The notes below the pieces were generated by a model. It searched no databases, had not been told where the DNA came from, and saw only the letters and a list, made by a program, of their open reading frames with translations. Positions 28,531 to 37,860 of a stretch of DNA of 64,000 nt are shown here, piece by piece. How positions within the stretch are numbered: the first letter of the stretch is position 1; the number at the start of each line of letters is the position of its first letter. The DNA comes from Xanthomonas sp. Leaf148 (GTDB taxonomy: Bacteria > Pseudomonadota > Gammaproteobacteria > Xanthomonadales > Xanthomonadaceae). The stretch covers positions 258,893 through 322,892 of the forward strand of contig NZ_LMOP01000010.1 of NCBI RefSeq assembly GCF_001423585.1. Direction: 5' to 3'. Position numbers and translations under genes: made by a program.

Positions 28531-28916
28531 GGGGAGTGCTCCGATGGGGCGCGGCGGTGCAATCTGCGCGCGGCATCGATACGTTGCATAACAACTGGAT
28601 GACCATGCGGGGAGGCACAGTGCATGCAGTGCGGGTATCGATGTCGCCACGTCGATCGCTTAGGGGAGCCGTAAGCGTGGCGACTCGTGCCGGCTGCCGA
28701 CGTCGGAGGGGCGAACTCGGCACCGCATCCCCGAAGCCAACCAACGCATTGCCTCATCCAGCAATGCGCCGCCATCAGTGGAGCGGAGACGTGCCAAACA
28801 ACATCGCCTGCTGGCAGGCCGCATCACGCGGGTTGCCAACAGGCGACGAGTGCAGTGCTAAACGCAGGTTTTGCTGCGAGGCTGCTGGAGAGCGGCGCAG
28901 CTGTCCTGGCTAACGC
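28531..28916. other. pglA promoter region
   Basis: 386 bases between the pectinesterase stop and the pglA start. It contains the PIP box and the -10-like element; the remaining sequence shows no gene. Confidence 0.6.
28711..28735 (-). promoter_or_regulatory. Plant-inducible promoter (PIP) box ahead of pglA
   Basis: On the minus strand: TTCGG, 15 bases, TTCGC, an exact fit to TTCGB-N15-TTCGB. A -10-like CACGCT (YANNNT) begins 31 bases further, the spacing typical of HrpX-regulated promoters. The box lies about 180 bases upstream of the pglA start. Confidence 0.82.
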
Positions 28917-30098
28917 TCAGTCGGCGGCGCCCGCACCGCTATTGCCGTGCTCGTAAAAGCGGTTTGCCGAATTGGTGCAGCTGCTGCTGCAATAAGGGCG
29001 GCTTGCGGTGGAGGCATTCCAGGGCGTGGTCTTGCGGATATGGCTGCCCAGCGTGGAGTTGCGCACCGTCACCTGACCATTGGGCGAGGTGCCGTTGACG
29101 TAAGCGCCCAGATTGCTGATGCCTTCGTCCCAGGCGCGGCCCAGATAGGTCTGGTTGTCGGGCGAACCGGACAGGCTGACAAAGGTGCTGTTGATGGCAA
29201 GAAAGCCGTACGCGCTGCCGGGACGCGTGCTGGGTGCAAAGATATAGCCGCCTCGGCTGGTTCCCAGGCGCGCGCCGGTGGAGCGGATGTTGGCAGTGTC
29301 GAACACGCCGACGCCGGAGCCGAAGATGAAATCCACATCGCCATCGATGGTGCTGTTCTTGAAATACGCACGAATGACATTGGCTGCATTTGTCGCACTG
29401 ATCAGCAAGGTGTCCTGGTTGCCGGTCACCAGCACATCTTCGAAGCTCGCCTTGTCGCCGCGCACTGCCAGCGCGACAGCCGCCTGGTTGTTGTCCGCGT
29501 AGGTGCCTTCGACGTAATTGTTGTCCACACGCAGATGGCGTGCCTGGAAGTCGGCCGCGCGTACCGTCAGCGTGGCGCTGTTGGACGTTCCCACCGTGGC
29601 GGCCGAGGCATTGCTGGCACACGCATGGCTCGCCGTCCCGGTGGGCTTGGGCGTGGGGTTGGCATTGTTGAAGCGGATGATGGTGTCGGCCTTGGCCGCA
29701 CCCAGCCCGAACAGGGTCAACGGCGGCGCATTGGTCGGCACGCAGACCAGTTCGGTGTAGGTGCCCGCCTTGATGCTGATGTAGCGACGCGTGGTGCCGC
29801 CTGCGGTCACTGCCGCATCGATCGCCGACTGCACGGTGCGGTAGCGCGTGGAGCCATCCGCGGCCACCGCATAGTCCGCGCTGAGCAAAGCCACGCCGGC
29901 AGTGGGATTCCAGTTGTCGGTGACCAATGCAGTGATCGGCCCGGCCTTGGCCAGCGCTTTGGCGATCGTATAAGTGCTTGCTTCGCTGCTGGTGAGCTGC
30001 GGACGTGAAGCGGTGCCGGTGAGTGCTGCCGCATCAACGCTGACAAGACTCAATAGTGCAGCGGCGATGCAGGTCGTGCGGATGTGCGAGACGGACAT
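28917..30098 (-). CDS. Secreted pectinesterase, CE8
   Basis: 393 residues from the ATG at 30098 (MSVSHIRTTCIAAALLSLVSVDAAA), with a signal peptide. Pectin methylesterase motifs: GNQDTLL (oxyanion Gln), DGDVDFIFGSG (catalytic Asp) and LGRAWDEG (Arg and Trp of the active site). De-esterifies homogalacturonan, producing the substrate of the adjacent polygalacturonase. No PIP box is visible in the 250 bases upstream. Four cysteines near the C-terminus (SRPYCSSSCTNS) and mid-protein may form disulfides. Confidence 0.92.
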   Translation of the reverse strand: MSVSHIRTTCIAAALLSLVSVDAAALTGTASRPQLTSSEASTYTIAKALAKAGPITALVTDNWNPTAGVALLSADYAVAADGSTRYRTVQSAIDAAVTAGGTTRRYISIKAGTYTELVCVPTNAPPLTLFGLGAAKADTIIRFNNANPTPKPTGTASHACASNASAATVGTSNSATLTVRAADFQARHLRVDNNYVEGTYADNNQAAVALAVRGDKASFEDVLVTGNQDTLLISATNAANVIRAYFKNSTIDGDVDFIFGSGVGVFDTANIRSTGARLGTSRGGYIFAPSTRPGSAYGFLAINSTFVSLSGSPDNQTYLGRAWDEGISNLGAYVNGTSPNGQVTVRNSTLGSHIRKTTPWNASTASRPYCSSSCTNSANRFYEHGNSGAGAAD

Positions 30099-30644
30099 GG
30101 TGTGGCGCTCTTTTGGGAAGGGACGCATACAGACACGTGGGGGCGCCGCAGATGGTGTGCGCTGCGTGAGTCGTCGAGCGCGGTTGCCTGCGATGGAGCA
30201 GGCGTCGTGGTCGGGTTGGAGTTCACGTCGGTGCCGCCTGCGGTGCAGAGCGATGGTACTGCCGGGGTCGCTTGTTGGCGCCGGCGGCGCCAGGCAATGT
30301 GCAGGATGTGCGCTGTGGTCACGCTTTACACCAGCTGCAGGTCGCAACGCGCACCACTAGAGCGGCTCTCACAACGTAGCGAGCAGCCGTCAGATGGATG
30401 CGGGCGGCGCGAAGGAAACGGCGTGCAGGCGACGTCCCTGCCGTACCTTGCGCCGCTAGCGCCCGTCTGGTGGCTGCGCAGTCATGTTGTTAGCCGCTCC
30501 TAATCGCGTTGTCAGCCGCGCTTGGCCGCTGTCTCGATGCAGCTGCCTTACACCGATGCGTTGCCTGTGCGTCCTCACATGCCGTGGGCGTGCGGCCTTC
30601 CAGACTCAACGGCCCGCGTAAAAGCGCGTATGTCAGGAATCGAA
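30099..30644. other. Intergenic between divergent pectinesterase and general stress gene; holds MITE copy A
   Basis: About 545 bases. The central part (30360-30499) is a MITE-like element; the flanks must hold both promoters. No gene recognised. Confidence 0.6.
30360..30499. mobile_element. MITE-like element, copy A (140 bp)
   Basis: Begins GAGCGGCT and ends AGCCGCTC; inner ends (TCACAAC / GTTGTT) also pair. Flanked by a 3-bp duplication CTA (30357-30359 and 30500-30502). The reverse complement of copy B aligns along its whole length. It encodes nothing. Confidence 0.82.
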
Positions 30645-31133
30645 ATGGCAGATCCCAAAGAACTGCAGGAAAAATTCTGGAAGGCGTTGAAGTCCGACCG
30701 CACCGTGATGCTGGGCCTGGATGGCGTCGAAGACGGCCATGCGCGTCCGATGACCGCGCAGATCGAGGGCGACAGCGGTGGTCCGATCTGGTTTTTCACG
30801 TCCAAGGACAATGCCTTGATCGCAATGCTGGGGCAGGGCCGTCGCGTCATCGGCGCCTTCAGCAGCAAGGGCCATGATCTATTCGCCAGCATCAGCGGAT
30901 CGCTGCGCGAGGACACCGACCCGGCAGTGATCGAGCGGTTGTGGAACCCGTACGTCGCAGCGTGGTACGAAGGCGGCAAGGACGATCCGAAGCTGGCGCT
31001 GCTGCGTCTGGACCCCGATCACGCGCAGATCTGGCTCAACGGCTCCAGTCTGCTCGCCGGCATCAAGGTGCTGTTCGGCGTCGACCCGAAGAAGGATTAC
31101 CAGGACAAGGTAGCGGACGTTCCGCTGCGTTGA
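30645..31133 (+). CDS. General stress protein, FMN-binding split-barrel (pyridoxamine 5'-phosphate oxidase-like)
   Basis: 162 residues from the ATG at 30645, with Shine-Dalgarno AGGA at about 30635. Matches the general-stress-protein-26 branch of the PNPOx-like fold: MADPKELQEKFWKALKSDRTVMLG, then GDSGGPIWFFTSKDNAL and WNPYVAAWYEGGKDDPKLALLRLDP. A homologous X. citri protein has been studied structurally as an FMN/FAD-binding stress protein. Redox partner and substrate unknown. Confidence 0.88.
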   Translation: MADPKELQEKFWKALKSDRTVMLGLDGVEDGHARPMTAQIEGDSGGPIWFFTSKDNALIAMLGQGRRVIGAFSSKGHDLFASISGSLREDTDPAVIERLWNPYVAAWYEGGKDDPKLALLRLDPDHAQIWLNGSSLLAGIKVLFGVDPKKDYQDKVADVPLR

Positions 31134-31402
31134 CGGTTGCACACACACGCGGCCGTCAATGCCGCGTGTGTGTGCCGATTGCATCACCACGATTGCGCAT
31201 CGGTACGCGACGACAGCGTTGGGATTTCGCTCGCACGGTCTTGTCGGGGTGGAACGCTTGGGTAGGGGCGGCCCGCGCGCCTGCCAGCCGTGCTGCATGC
31301 GCCGCACTGATCTGCGCTTCACCACGGCAGAACACCGAGCAGCGCGATGATCAACCACCACGGCACAGCGCGCTTGCGCCGGTGCTTCATGAGGAGAGTG
31401 AC

Positions 31403-31693
31403 ATGCAGCAGATCGAGATCGGCCAGATGGTATTCCTGCGCGACGGCGAAGTTGGTGTTGGCGCGGTGCGCGATATCCGCAACGATGGCGCCGAGCTGGT
31501 GATCAATATCGAGAACGGCGGCGATTTCGTCCTGCCGGTGTCGGTGGTGCGCGATGTGCATTCTGGCAAGGTGTTATTGGATGTGGATCGGTTGCCAGAG
31601 GATGTGCGCAATGCGCTGCGTCATGTGCATGACAGCGAGCTGCAGACCAGCACGTATGCTGCAAGCAATCCGCAGGATGGTGCGCTGAGGTAG
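31403..31693 (+). CDS. Small conserved protein of unknown function (PRC-barrel/DUF2171-like)
   Basis: 96 residues, ATG at 31403 behind a strong GAGGAG. The pattern IEIGQMVFLRDGEVGVGAVRDI followed by FVLPVSVVRDVHSGKVLLDV resembles the short beta-barrel DUF2171/PRC-type proteins. Acidic (many Asp/Glu), no signal peptide. About 270 bases follow the stress gene, so it is probably a separate unit. Domain assignment is tentative. Confidence 0.7.
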   Translation: MQQIEIGQMVFLRDGEVGVGAVRDIRNDGAELVINIENGGDFVLPVSVVRDVHSGKVLLDVDRLPEDVRNALRHVHDSELQTSTYAASNPQDGALR

Positions 31694-31845
31694 ACCTCCT
31701 GTAGATCCATGATTGCGTTATCGCGCGCTTGCGGCCTTGCGCTTGCCAGGCGACGTGCTTTACGTAACGCATGCTGCATCGCGAACTGTGAACCGCCTCG
31801 CGCACTGTTCGGCCAAGCGAGCGACCGGTCGGCATGGTGACTTCC

Positions 31846-31855
31846 GGGGGGGGGG
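31846..31855. repeat. Run of ten G upstream of the NTF2-like gene
   Basis: A homopolymeric G tract ending 54 bases before the ATG at 31910. It is also inside a short frame starting ATG at 31834. Such tracts are slippage-prone. Confidence 0.85.
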
Positions 31856-31909
31856 CGGCGAGAGCTCGGCTAACGTTTACCGTCGGACTTCACCGTCTCT
31901 GGATCCGAC

Positions 31910-32518
31910 ATGAAACTCGCAGGTCTGGCCATTGTCTTGTCGTTTCTTGTTGCGTTCGATGCGGTCGCATTCGATGCGCCAGCTGCATCTGGCGCGGACG
32001 ACGAACGCGAGGTTCGAAACGCCGACACGCTGTTCTGGGACGCGTACAACGCCTGCGACATGCGTCGCATCGGCGAGCTGGTCACCGCAGACATCGAGTT
32101 CTATCACGACAAGACCGGACTCACGACCTCGCGGGCTGCCGTGGTCGATTCTTTGCGCAACGGACCTTGTGCCGATCAGATATCGCGACTGCGACGCGCG
32201 CTGATCGATGAAAGCCTGGCGTTAACGGCGTCGTCAGTGAGCGGGCGCTGCGCGAAAAATAGCGCATTGCAGGCGCCAGCCGCGCTATCGCATCGACCGG
32301 CCTGCAATGATCGCGTATTGCATCTTGCAGGCGGCGGCAAGCGGGCTAGCAAGTACTTGTCATGGGTGAGTCGCCTTGTTGACGACCCATCTCCGATCCA
32401 TCGGCCAGAGCGTCATGCATCCGGCAACAGGAACGTGCGCGGCACCGCATCGGCAGGCCCCGCCGACGGCAACGCCGGTTGCTCCGCTTCGTCCTTGAGT
32501 TGCACACCGGACAACTGA
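31910..32518 (+). pseudogene. Secreted NTF2-like/DUF4440 gene, apparently truncated
   Basis: The open frame would give 202 residues. Residues 1-20 form a signal peptide (KLAGLAIVLSFLVAFDAVA); residues about 30-105 match the start of an NTF2-like/DUF4440 domain (NADTLFWDAYNACDMRRIGELVTADIEFYHD...AAVVDSLRNGPCAD). After about residue 105 the reading has no domain character, passes through an inverted repeat (CATTGCAGGC...GCCTGCAATG), and overlaps the convergent eutC by 106 bases. I read this as a gene whose 3' two-thirds were lost and replaced by unrelated sequence. Confidence 0.6.
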
Positions 32519-33234
32519 CGGCGGAACGCTTCGCGCAACAGATATGCCAGCTTGTGCGTGGCTTCTGCGTAACTCAGTCCTTCGGCACGGATGTTGGAGA
32601 TGCAATTGCGTGCGGCATCGGTCAAGCCGACGCGTGGCGTGTAGGTGAGATACAGGCCGAGACTGTCGGGCGAACTCAGCCCCGGCCTTTCGCCGATCAA
32701 GACGATCACCACGCGTGCCTTGAGCAGTTCGCCGACCTCGTCGCCTATCGCGACGCGCCCTTGTGCAACCAACACCACCGGCGCCAGCGACCAGGCTTCA
32801 TGTGCAGCCAGGGCATCGATCTGTTCGAGCATGTGCGCCGCGTGCCGATGCACGGCCAGCGCCGAGAGCCCGTCGGCAACCACCACGGCGACATCATGCC
32901 CGCCGCCATGCACAGCGGTGAGCCCGCGCAGGTGCGTGGCAGCGTCGTCGGCCAGGCGGCGGCCCAGATCCGGGCGTTGCAGATAGGCATGCCGGTCCAC
33001 CGCAGCGCTGTGCAACAGAATGCTGCTGCGCCCACGTTGTTCCAGTGTGGCCTGCAATGGTGCCGGGTCGAATGCCAGATGCACCGCATCGCGTGCCTGT
33101 GCATGCGCGAGCTGGAAATCCAGGTGCGCGGCAGTGGGCAGACTGGTGCCGACCCGCCCGAGTGCGATGCGCGCAGGGGTGAGCCGACGCAGTTGCGCCC
33201 AGGCATCGTGCGGGGGTGTCGTCGGGCTGCTCAT
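32413..33234 (-). CDS. eutC: Ethanolamine ammonia-lyase small subunit
   Basis: 273 residues, ATG at 33234 overlapping the eutB stop by 4 bases. Family landmarks: [56 protein letters not shown] and [17 protein letters not shown]. With EutB it forms the adenosylcobalamin-dependent lyase that converts ethanolamine to acetaldehyde and ammonia. Confidence 0.95.
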   Translation of the reverse strand: MSSPTTPPHDAWAQLRRLTPARIALGRVGTSLPTAAHLDFQLAHAQARDAVHLAFDPAPLQATLEQRGRSSILLHSAAVDRHAYLQRPDLGRRLADDAATHLRGLTAVHGGGHDVAVVVADGLSALAVHRHAAHMLEQIDALAAHEAWSLAPVVLVAQGRVAIGDEVGELLKARVVIVLIGERPGLSSPDSLGLYLTYTPRVGLTDAARNCISNIRAEGLSYAEATHKLAYLLREAFRRQLSGVQLKDEAEQPALPSAGPADAVPRTFLLPDA

Positions 33235-34643
33235 TGCGGCGACTCGGTGGGGAAGTGCGACAGCGCACGGCGAAACGCTGCGGGTACCTCGTTGCCCAGT
33301 TCAAACCGCCCATCGGCGTGTAGCCGCAGAATGCCTTGCTGGTCCAGCCATCGCTCGAATTCGGGCGCCGCACGCAGGCCAAGTGCCTGACGCGCATACA
33401 GCGCATCGTGGAAAGAGGTTGTCTGGTAATTCAGCATCACATCGTCCGAGCCGGGAATCCCCATGATGAAGTTGATGCCGGCGGTACCGAGCAGGGTCAG
33501 CAACATATCCATATCGTCCTGGTCGGCTTCGGCATGGTTGGTGTAGCAGATATCGCAGCCCATCGGCACGCCAAGCAATTTGCCGCAGAAATGATCCTCC
33601 AGCCCCGCACGAATGATCTGCTTGCCGTCGTAGAGATACTCCGGGCCGATGAAGCCGACCACCGTGTTCACCAGCAGCGGCTTGAACTGTCGTGCCACCG
33701 CATAGGCGCGCACTTCGCAGGTCTGTTGATCCACGCCATGATGTGCGTTGGCCGACAGCGCGCTGCCCTGGCCAGTTTCGAAATACATCACGTTGTCGCC
33801 AACGCTGCCGCGCCGCAAGGACAGCCCCGCCTCGTAGCCCTCCTGCAGTACCGCCAGGTTGATGCCGAAGCTGGCATTCGCAGCCTCTGTGCCTGCGATG
33901 GACTGGAACACAAGGTCCACCGGCACGCCGCGATTGATGGCCTCGATGGTGGTGGTGATATGCGCCAGCACGCACGACTGCGTGGGGATCTGGTAGCCGG
34001 TGATCACCGCATCAAGCATGCGCAACAACGTGGTGGTGGCTGCCAGACTATCGCTGGCCGGATTGATGCCGATCACCGCATCGCCATTGCCGTACAACAA
34101 TCCGTCGAGCACGCTGGCGGCAATGCCGGTGGCATCGTCGGTGGGATGATTGGGTTGCAGGCGCGTGGATAGCCGCCCACGCAGCCCCAAGGTATTGCGA
34201 AAGCGCGTGACGACGCGGATCTTTTGCGCGACCAGGATCAGGTCCTGCACCCGCATCAGCTTGGACACTGCGGCCACCATTTCCGGGGTCAGGCCGGGGG
34301 CCAGCGCGGCCAGTGCGGCTTCATCGGCCTGCGCGCTCAGCAACCAATCGCGAAACCCGCCGACGGTGAGGTGCGCCACTGCAGCGAATGCATGCGCGTC
34401 GTGCTGGTCGACGATCAGCCGGGTGACTTCATCGGTTTCATACGGCACCACGGCTTCATCAAGGAAATGCCGCAACGGCAGGTCTGCCAGCGCCATCTGC
34501 GCCGCGACGCGCTGCAGCTCGGAATCGGCCGCAAGCCCCGCCAGTTGATCGCCCGAACGTGCCGGCGTCGCCTTGGCCAGCAATGTTTTGAGATCGGCAA
34601 ACTGGAACCGCTCGCCGCCGGCCGTAAACGCAAAGCCGCTCAT
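33231..34643 (-). CDS. eutB: Ethanolamine ammonia-lyase large subunit
   Basis: 470 residues from the ATG at 34643; the frame is open to 34751 but that overlaps the permease. A TIM-barrel catalytic subunit: [60 protein letters not shown] and [19 protein letters not shown]. Binds ethanolamine and the cobalamin upper face. Overlaps eat by 4 bases upstream and eutC by 4 bases downstream. Confidence 0.96.
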   Translation of the reverse strand: MSGFAFTAGGERFQFADLKTLLAKATPARSGDQLAGLAADSELQRVAAQMALADLPLRHFLDEAVVPYETDEVTRLIVDQHDAHAFAAVAHLTVGGFRDWLLSAQADEAALAALAPGLTPEMVAAVSKLMRVQDLILVAQKIRVVTRFRNTLGLRGRLSTRLQPNHPTDDATGIAASVLDGLLYGNGDAVIGINPASDSLAATTTLLRMLDAVITGYQIPTQSCVLAHITTTIEAINRGVPVDLVFQSIAGTEAANASFGINLAVLQEGYEAGLSLRRGSVGDNVMYFETGQGSALSANAHHGVDQQTCEVRAYAVARQFKPLLVNTVVGFIGPEYLYDGKQIIRAGLEDHFCGKLLGVPMGCDICYTNHAEADQDDMDMLLTLLGTAGINFIMGIPGSDDVMLNYQTTSFHDALYARQALGLRAAPEFERWLDQQGILRLHADGRFELGNEVPAAFRRALSHFPTESPQ

Positions 34644-35995
34644 CTGCCGCTGGCCACGGTGGGCGTCTGGCTGCGCAGGCTCAGCACGCAACACAGCGCG
34701 CCAAACATCAGCAGGCCGACAAAGATCAACGCCACGATCGGGTTGAACCACACCATCGCCACCAGACAGACCAACGCGAGCAACAGCGCAATCGCCGGCA
34801 CCACCGGATACCCGGGTGCGCGGAAGCTGCGCTCCAGCCCAGGTTCAGTGCGTCGCAGCTTGAACAAACTGAGCATGCTCATGACATACATCACGATGGC
34901 GCCGAACACTGACATGGTGATCATTGCCGCCGTCAGCGACATGCCCTGAATCTTCACCACGCTGTCGCTGCAGATTGCGGCAATGCCGATCGCGCCGCCG
35001 GCCAGAATCGCGCGGTGCGGCGTACGAAAGCGCGACAACTTGGCCAGCCCGTGCGGTAAAAAGCCGGCACGCGCCAACGCGAAAAATTGCCGCGAATAGC
35101 CCAGGATAATGCCGTGGAAGCTGGCCACAAGCCCGAACAAGCCGATCCACACCAGCATGTGCAACCAGGTCGAACTGTTGCCGACCACGGCCTTCATCGC
35201 CTGCGGTAGCGGGTCGTTGATGTTGGATAGCTGGCGCCAGTCGCCCACGCCGCCGGCAAACACCATCACGCCCAGCGCCAACACCACCAAGGTGAGAATG
35301 CCGGCGATGTAGGCGCGCGGGATCGTGCGTTTGGGGTCCTTGGCCTCCTCGGCCGCCATCGCTGCGCCTTCGATTGCCAGAAAAAACCAGATCGCAAACG
35401 GAATCGCCGCAAAGATGCCGGAGATGGCGGCCGGGCCGAACACGTCGCTGCCGGCCCAGCCATTGGCGGCGAAGCGCGCCACGCTGAAACCCGGCGCTAC
35501 CACGCCCATGAAGACCAGCAGTTCGATCACTGCCAGCAAGGTAACGATCAGCTCGAAGGCAGCCGCAATCGCCACGCCGACAATGTTCAAGCTCATGAAG
35601 ATCACATACGCACCGATGGCGGCGATGCGCGGGTCCAGCGTGGGGAACTGCACATTCAGATATGCACCGATCGCCATCGCGATGGCCGGTGGCGCGAACA
35701 CGAATTCGATCAACGTGGCCAGGCCGGCCAGCATCCCGCCATAGGTGCCGAACGCGCGCAGGCTGTAGGCGAATGGCCCGCCTGCGTTTGGAATGGCCGT
35801 GGTCAGCTCGGTAAAGCTGAAGATGAAACAGGTGTACATCACCGCGACCAGCACGGTGGTAACCAGAAATCCCAGCGTGCCGGCGGTGCCCCAGCCGTAA
35901 CTCCAGCCGAAGTATTCGCCGGAGATCACCAGCCCCACCGCAATGCCCCACAGCTGCCAGGTGCCGAGGGTGGGCTTGAGTTGCTCGTTGCGCAT
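34640..35995 (-). CDS. eat: Ethanolamine permease (APC superfamily)
   Basis: 451 residues from the ATG at 35995, 9 bases after GCAGGAG; the ATG at 36004 is too close to that site. About 12 hydrophobic helices, with the APC-family start LGTWQLWGIAVGLVISGEYFGWSYGWGTAG typical of ethanolamine permeases. It is the first gene of the eat-eutB-eutC operon; the 4-base overlaps imply coupled translation. No eutR or microcompartment gene is nearby. Confidence 0.92.
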   Translation of the reverse strand: MRNEQLKPTLGTWQLWGIAVGLVISGEYFGWSYGWGTAGTLGFLVTTVLVAVMYTCFIFSFTELTTAIPNAGGPFAYSLRAFGTYGGMLAGLATLIEFVFAPPAIAMAIGAYLNVQFPTLDPRIAAIGAYVIFMSLNIVGVAIAAAFELIVTLLAVIELLVFMGVVAPGFSVARFAANGWAGSDVFGPAAISGIFAAIPFAIWFFLAIEGAAMAAEEAKDPKRTIPRAYIAGILTLVVLALGVMVFAGGVGDWRQLSNINDPLPQAMKAVVGNSSTWLHMLVWIGLFGLVASFHGIILGYSRQFFALARAGFLPHGLAKLSRFRTPHRAILAGGAIGIAAICSDSVVKIQGMSLTAAMITMSVFGAIVMYVMSMLSLFKLRRTEPGLERSFRAPGYPVVPAIALLLALVCLVAMVWFNPIVALIFVGLLMFGALCCVLSLRSQTPTVASGR

Positions 35996-36254
35996 GTCGC
36001 ACATCTCCTGCAGTCGGGGGAGGGGAGACGAAGCACGTCGGTTGCAAGGGCGTGATCGCCAGCTCTGACTGACCGTCGCTGGCCGATCCGCCGCTGTCAT
36101 CGGCGATGATCGACGTTCGTCCGGTTATACCCCAAAGCCCGGCGACGGACACAAGCGCAGCGGGTAGGTGTGGCGGAACGTGGTGGCGTTCCAATTCGAT
36201 CAATCGACAAGTGGGTGGAATCGCCGACAGGCCTCTGTGCGGCTGCAATCGCTG

Positions 36255-36878
36255 AACGCCCCTCTCCCCTCGGGAGAGGGGTTGGGGTGAGGGTACAGTT
36301 ACTCAGTTAACCAGCCGCCGCACCATCATCCGGCGCTACGCGCCCCCTTCTCCCGGAGGGAGAAGGGAGGTGTCCACGAGTGGCTGTGAGTGCGCACGGG
36401 TTGAGCGCTTGATGCGCAAATGCTGGCATTGCCACAGCCCACGGCCCACGCATTCGATCAATCAACACTTGTGTGGACTCGCCGAGGGTCCGCTTCGCTG
36501 CCGGCAAGTGAACGCCCCTCTCCCCTCGGGAGAGGGGTTGGGGTGAGGGTACGGTTACTCAGTTAACCAGCCGCCGCCGCACCCTCATCCGGCGCTGCGC
36601 GCCACCTTCTCCCGGAGGGAGAAGAGAGGTGTCCACGAGTGGCTGTGAGCGTGCACGGGTTGAGCGCTTGATGCGCAAATGCTGGCATCGCCACAGCCCA
36701 CGCATTCGGTCAATCAACACTTGTGTGGATTCGTCGAGGGCCCGCTTCGCTGCCGGCAAGTGAAAGCCCCTCTCCCCACGGGAGAGGGGTTGGGGTGAGG
36801 GTACGGTTACGCAGTTAACCACCCGCCGCCGCACCCTCATCCGGCGCTGCGCGCCACCTTCTCCCGATGGGAGAAGGG
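36255..36878. repeat. Tandem array of about 254-bp units with paired hairpins
   Basis: Units begin near 36255, 36511 and 36763 (the third partial). Each carries hairpin CCCCTCTCCC...GGGAGAGGGG then GTTGGGGTGAGGGTA, and 60 bases later CATCCGGCGCT with hairpin CCTTCTCCC...GGGAGAAGG. Units 1 and 2 continue with a spacer that includes TGAGCGCTTGATGCGCAAATG. The same hairpin pair occurs singly at 42855-43014 and, in the other orientation, at 47804-47910. Confidence 0.9.
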
Positions 36879-36897
36879 AAAAGCCGCCCACCTGGAG

Positions 36898-36949
36898 TTA
36901 CTTCCCGCGCTGAAGCACCAGTAGTGGATCGATACGCACATCGAACCGC
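36898..36949 (-). other. Copy of the M23 peptidase 3' coding end
   Basis: On the minus strand reads FDVRIDPLLVLQRGK-stop (TAA); the genuine protein ends FDVRIDPLLVLERGK-stop (TAG). About 44 of 50 bases are identical, offset 123 bases. No start codon. Confidence 0.85.
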
Positions 36950-37020
36950 TCCGCAGAGATATCTGGCTGCCAGCATGACCACCGCGCCGCTGCGCGCGAG
37001 TGTTCCAACAGCCAGCAGAG

Positions 37021-37860
37021 CTACTTCCCGCGCTCAAGCACCAACAATGGGTCGATACGCACATCGAACCAATTCATCCCCCAATGCAGATGCGGCCCGG
37101 TCGCACGTCCCGTCGCCCCCACCGCTGCAATCACCTGGCCCTGTTCCACGCGATCGCCCACTTTGACGTCGATACGCGACAGATGCAGAAAGTTTGAGCT
37201 GATGCCGAAGCCGTGATCGAGCAGGACCGTGCCACCGGTCAGATACAGATCCGGCGCGGCAAACGTGACCACGCCCGCAGCCGGGGCCTTCACCGGCGTA
37301 CCGGTCGGCACGGCGATGTCCATGCCAGAGTGACCGGCGCCGGGCTGGCCGTTGTACACGCGCGCATTGCCAAAGCGCCCACTGATACGGCCCTGCACTG
37401 GCCAGATAAAGGGCTGCGCAAAATCCGTGCGTGCATCGTCGCGATCACGCGCGGCGGTGACCTGCGCTTGCTCGCGCTTGATGCGCTCGGCAATGGCCGC
37501 AGGCGGGTTCACCGTCTTGGGCGGCACGCCGTTGACGCGCTCGGTTGGCCAATCGCGCGGCGTCACCGCGATGCTGCTGGTGCGCTGGGTGCCATCGGGC
37601 AAGGTGATTTGCACCTGCAGCGGGCCGGTCGCGTCGCGGCCGATGCCGAACACCACGCTGCCGTAGCCACTGACGCGCAAGGTGCGCCCCGCATATTGCA
37701 CGGTGCTGCCGGCAGGCACCTTGCCGATCACCATCGCCCCTTGCGAGGCGTTGGCCGGGAACACCACGCCAGCTTCGCTTGTGGCCTGCGCCTGCACTGC
37801 GCCCGCACTCAGCATGGCCGGCGCCAACGCCAGCCATGCACCAACCAGTGCTGCGCGCAT
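37021..37860 (-). CDS. Exported M23 (LytM-type) metallopeptidase
   Basis: 279 residues from the ATG at 37860, with a signal peptide (ALVGAWLALAPAMLSAGAVQA). An N-terminal beta-rich region (about 30-120) precedes the C-terminal M23 domain with zinc ligands HSGMD (HxxxD) and PHLHWG (HxH). Predicted to cleave peptidoglycan cross-links, or to act as an EnvC-like factor. Stop and start overlap with pyrC (37860), so the two are coupled. Its 3' end is duplicated downstream. Confidence 0.9.
   Translation of the reverse strand: MRAALVGAWLALAPAMLSAGAVQAQATSEAGVVFPANASQGAMVIGKVPAGSTVQYAGRTLRVSGYGSVVFGIGRDATGPLQVQITLPDGTQRTSSIAVTPRDWPTERVNGVPPKTVNPPAAIAERIKREQAQVTAARDRDDARTDFAQPFIWPVQGRISGRFGNARVYNGQPGAGHSGMDIAVPTGTPVKAPAAGVVTFAAPDLYLTGGTVLLDHGFGISSNFLHLSRIDVKVGDRVEQGQVIAAVGATGRATGPHLHWGMNWFDVRIDPLLVLERGK

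Larger units (their letters stand above)
35996..37020. other. 1-kb non-coding gap upstream of the eat operon
   Basis: Contains the eat promoter region (35996-36250, no motif recognised), then a tandem repeat array (36255-36878), then a copy of the M23 peptidase tail. No gene is supported; the small frames are repeat-derived. Confidence 0.75.

Noticed and set aside
34845..36248. 467-residue open frame on the minus strand over the permease
   Set aside because: Wrong frame of eat; Arg/His-rich and no hydrophobic helices.
36255..36878. CRISPR-like regular repeats
   Set aside because: Units are about 254 bp with internal hairpins and similar, not unique, spacers; no cas genes.
36837..37064. 75-residue frame across the peptidase-tail copy
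   Set aside because: Reads the tail copies in the wrong frame; explained by the duplication.
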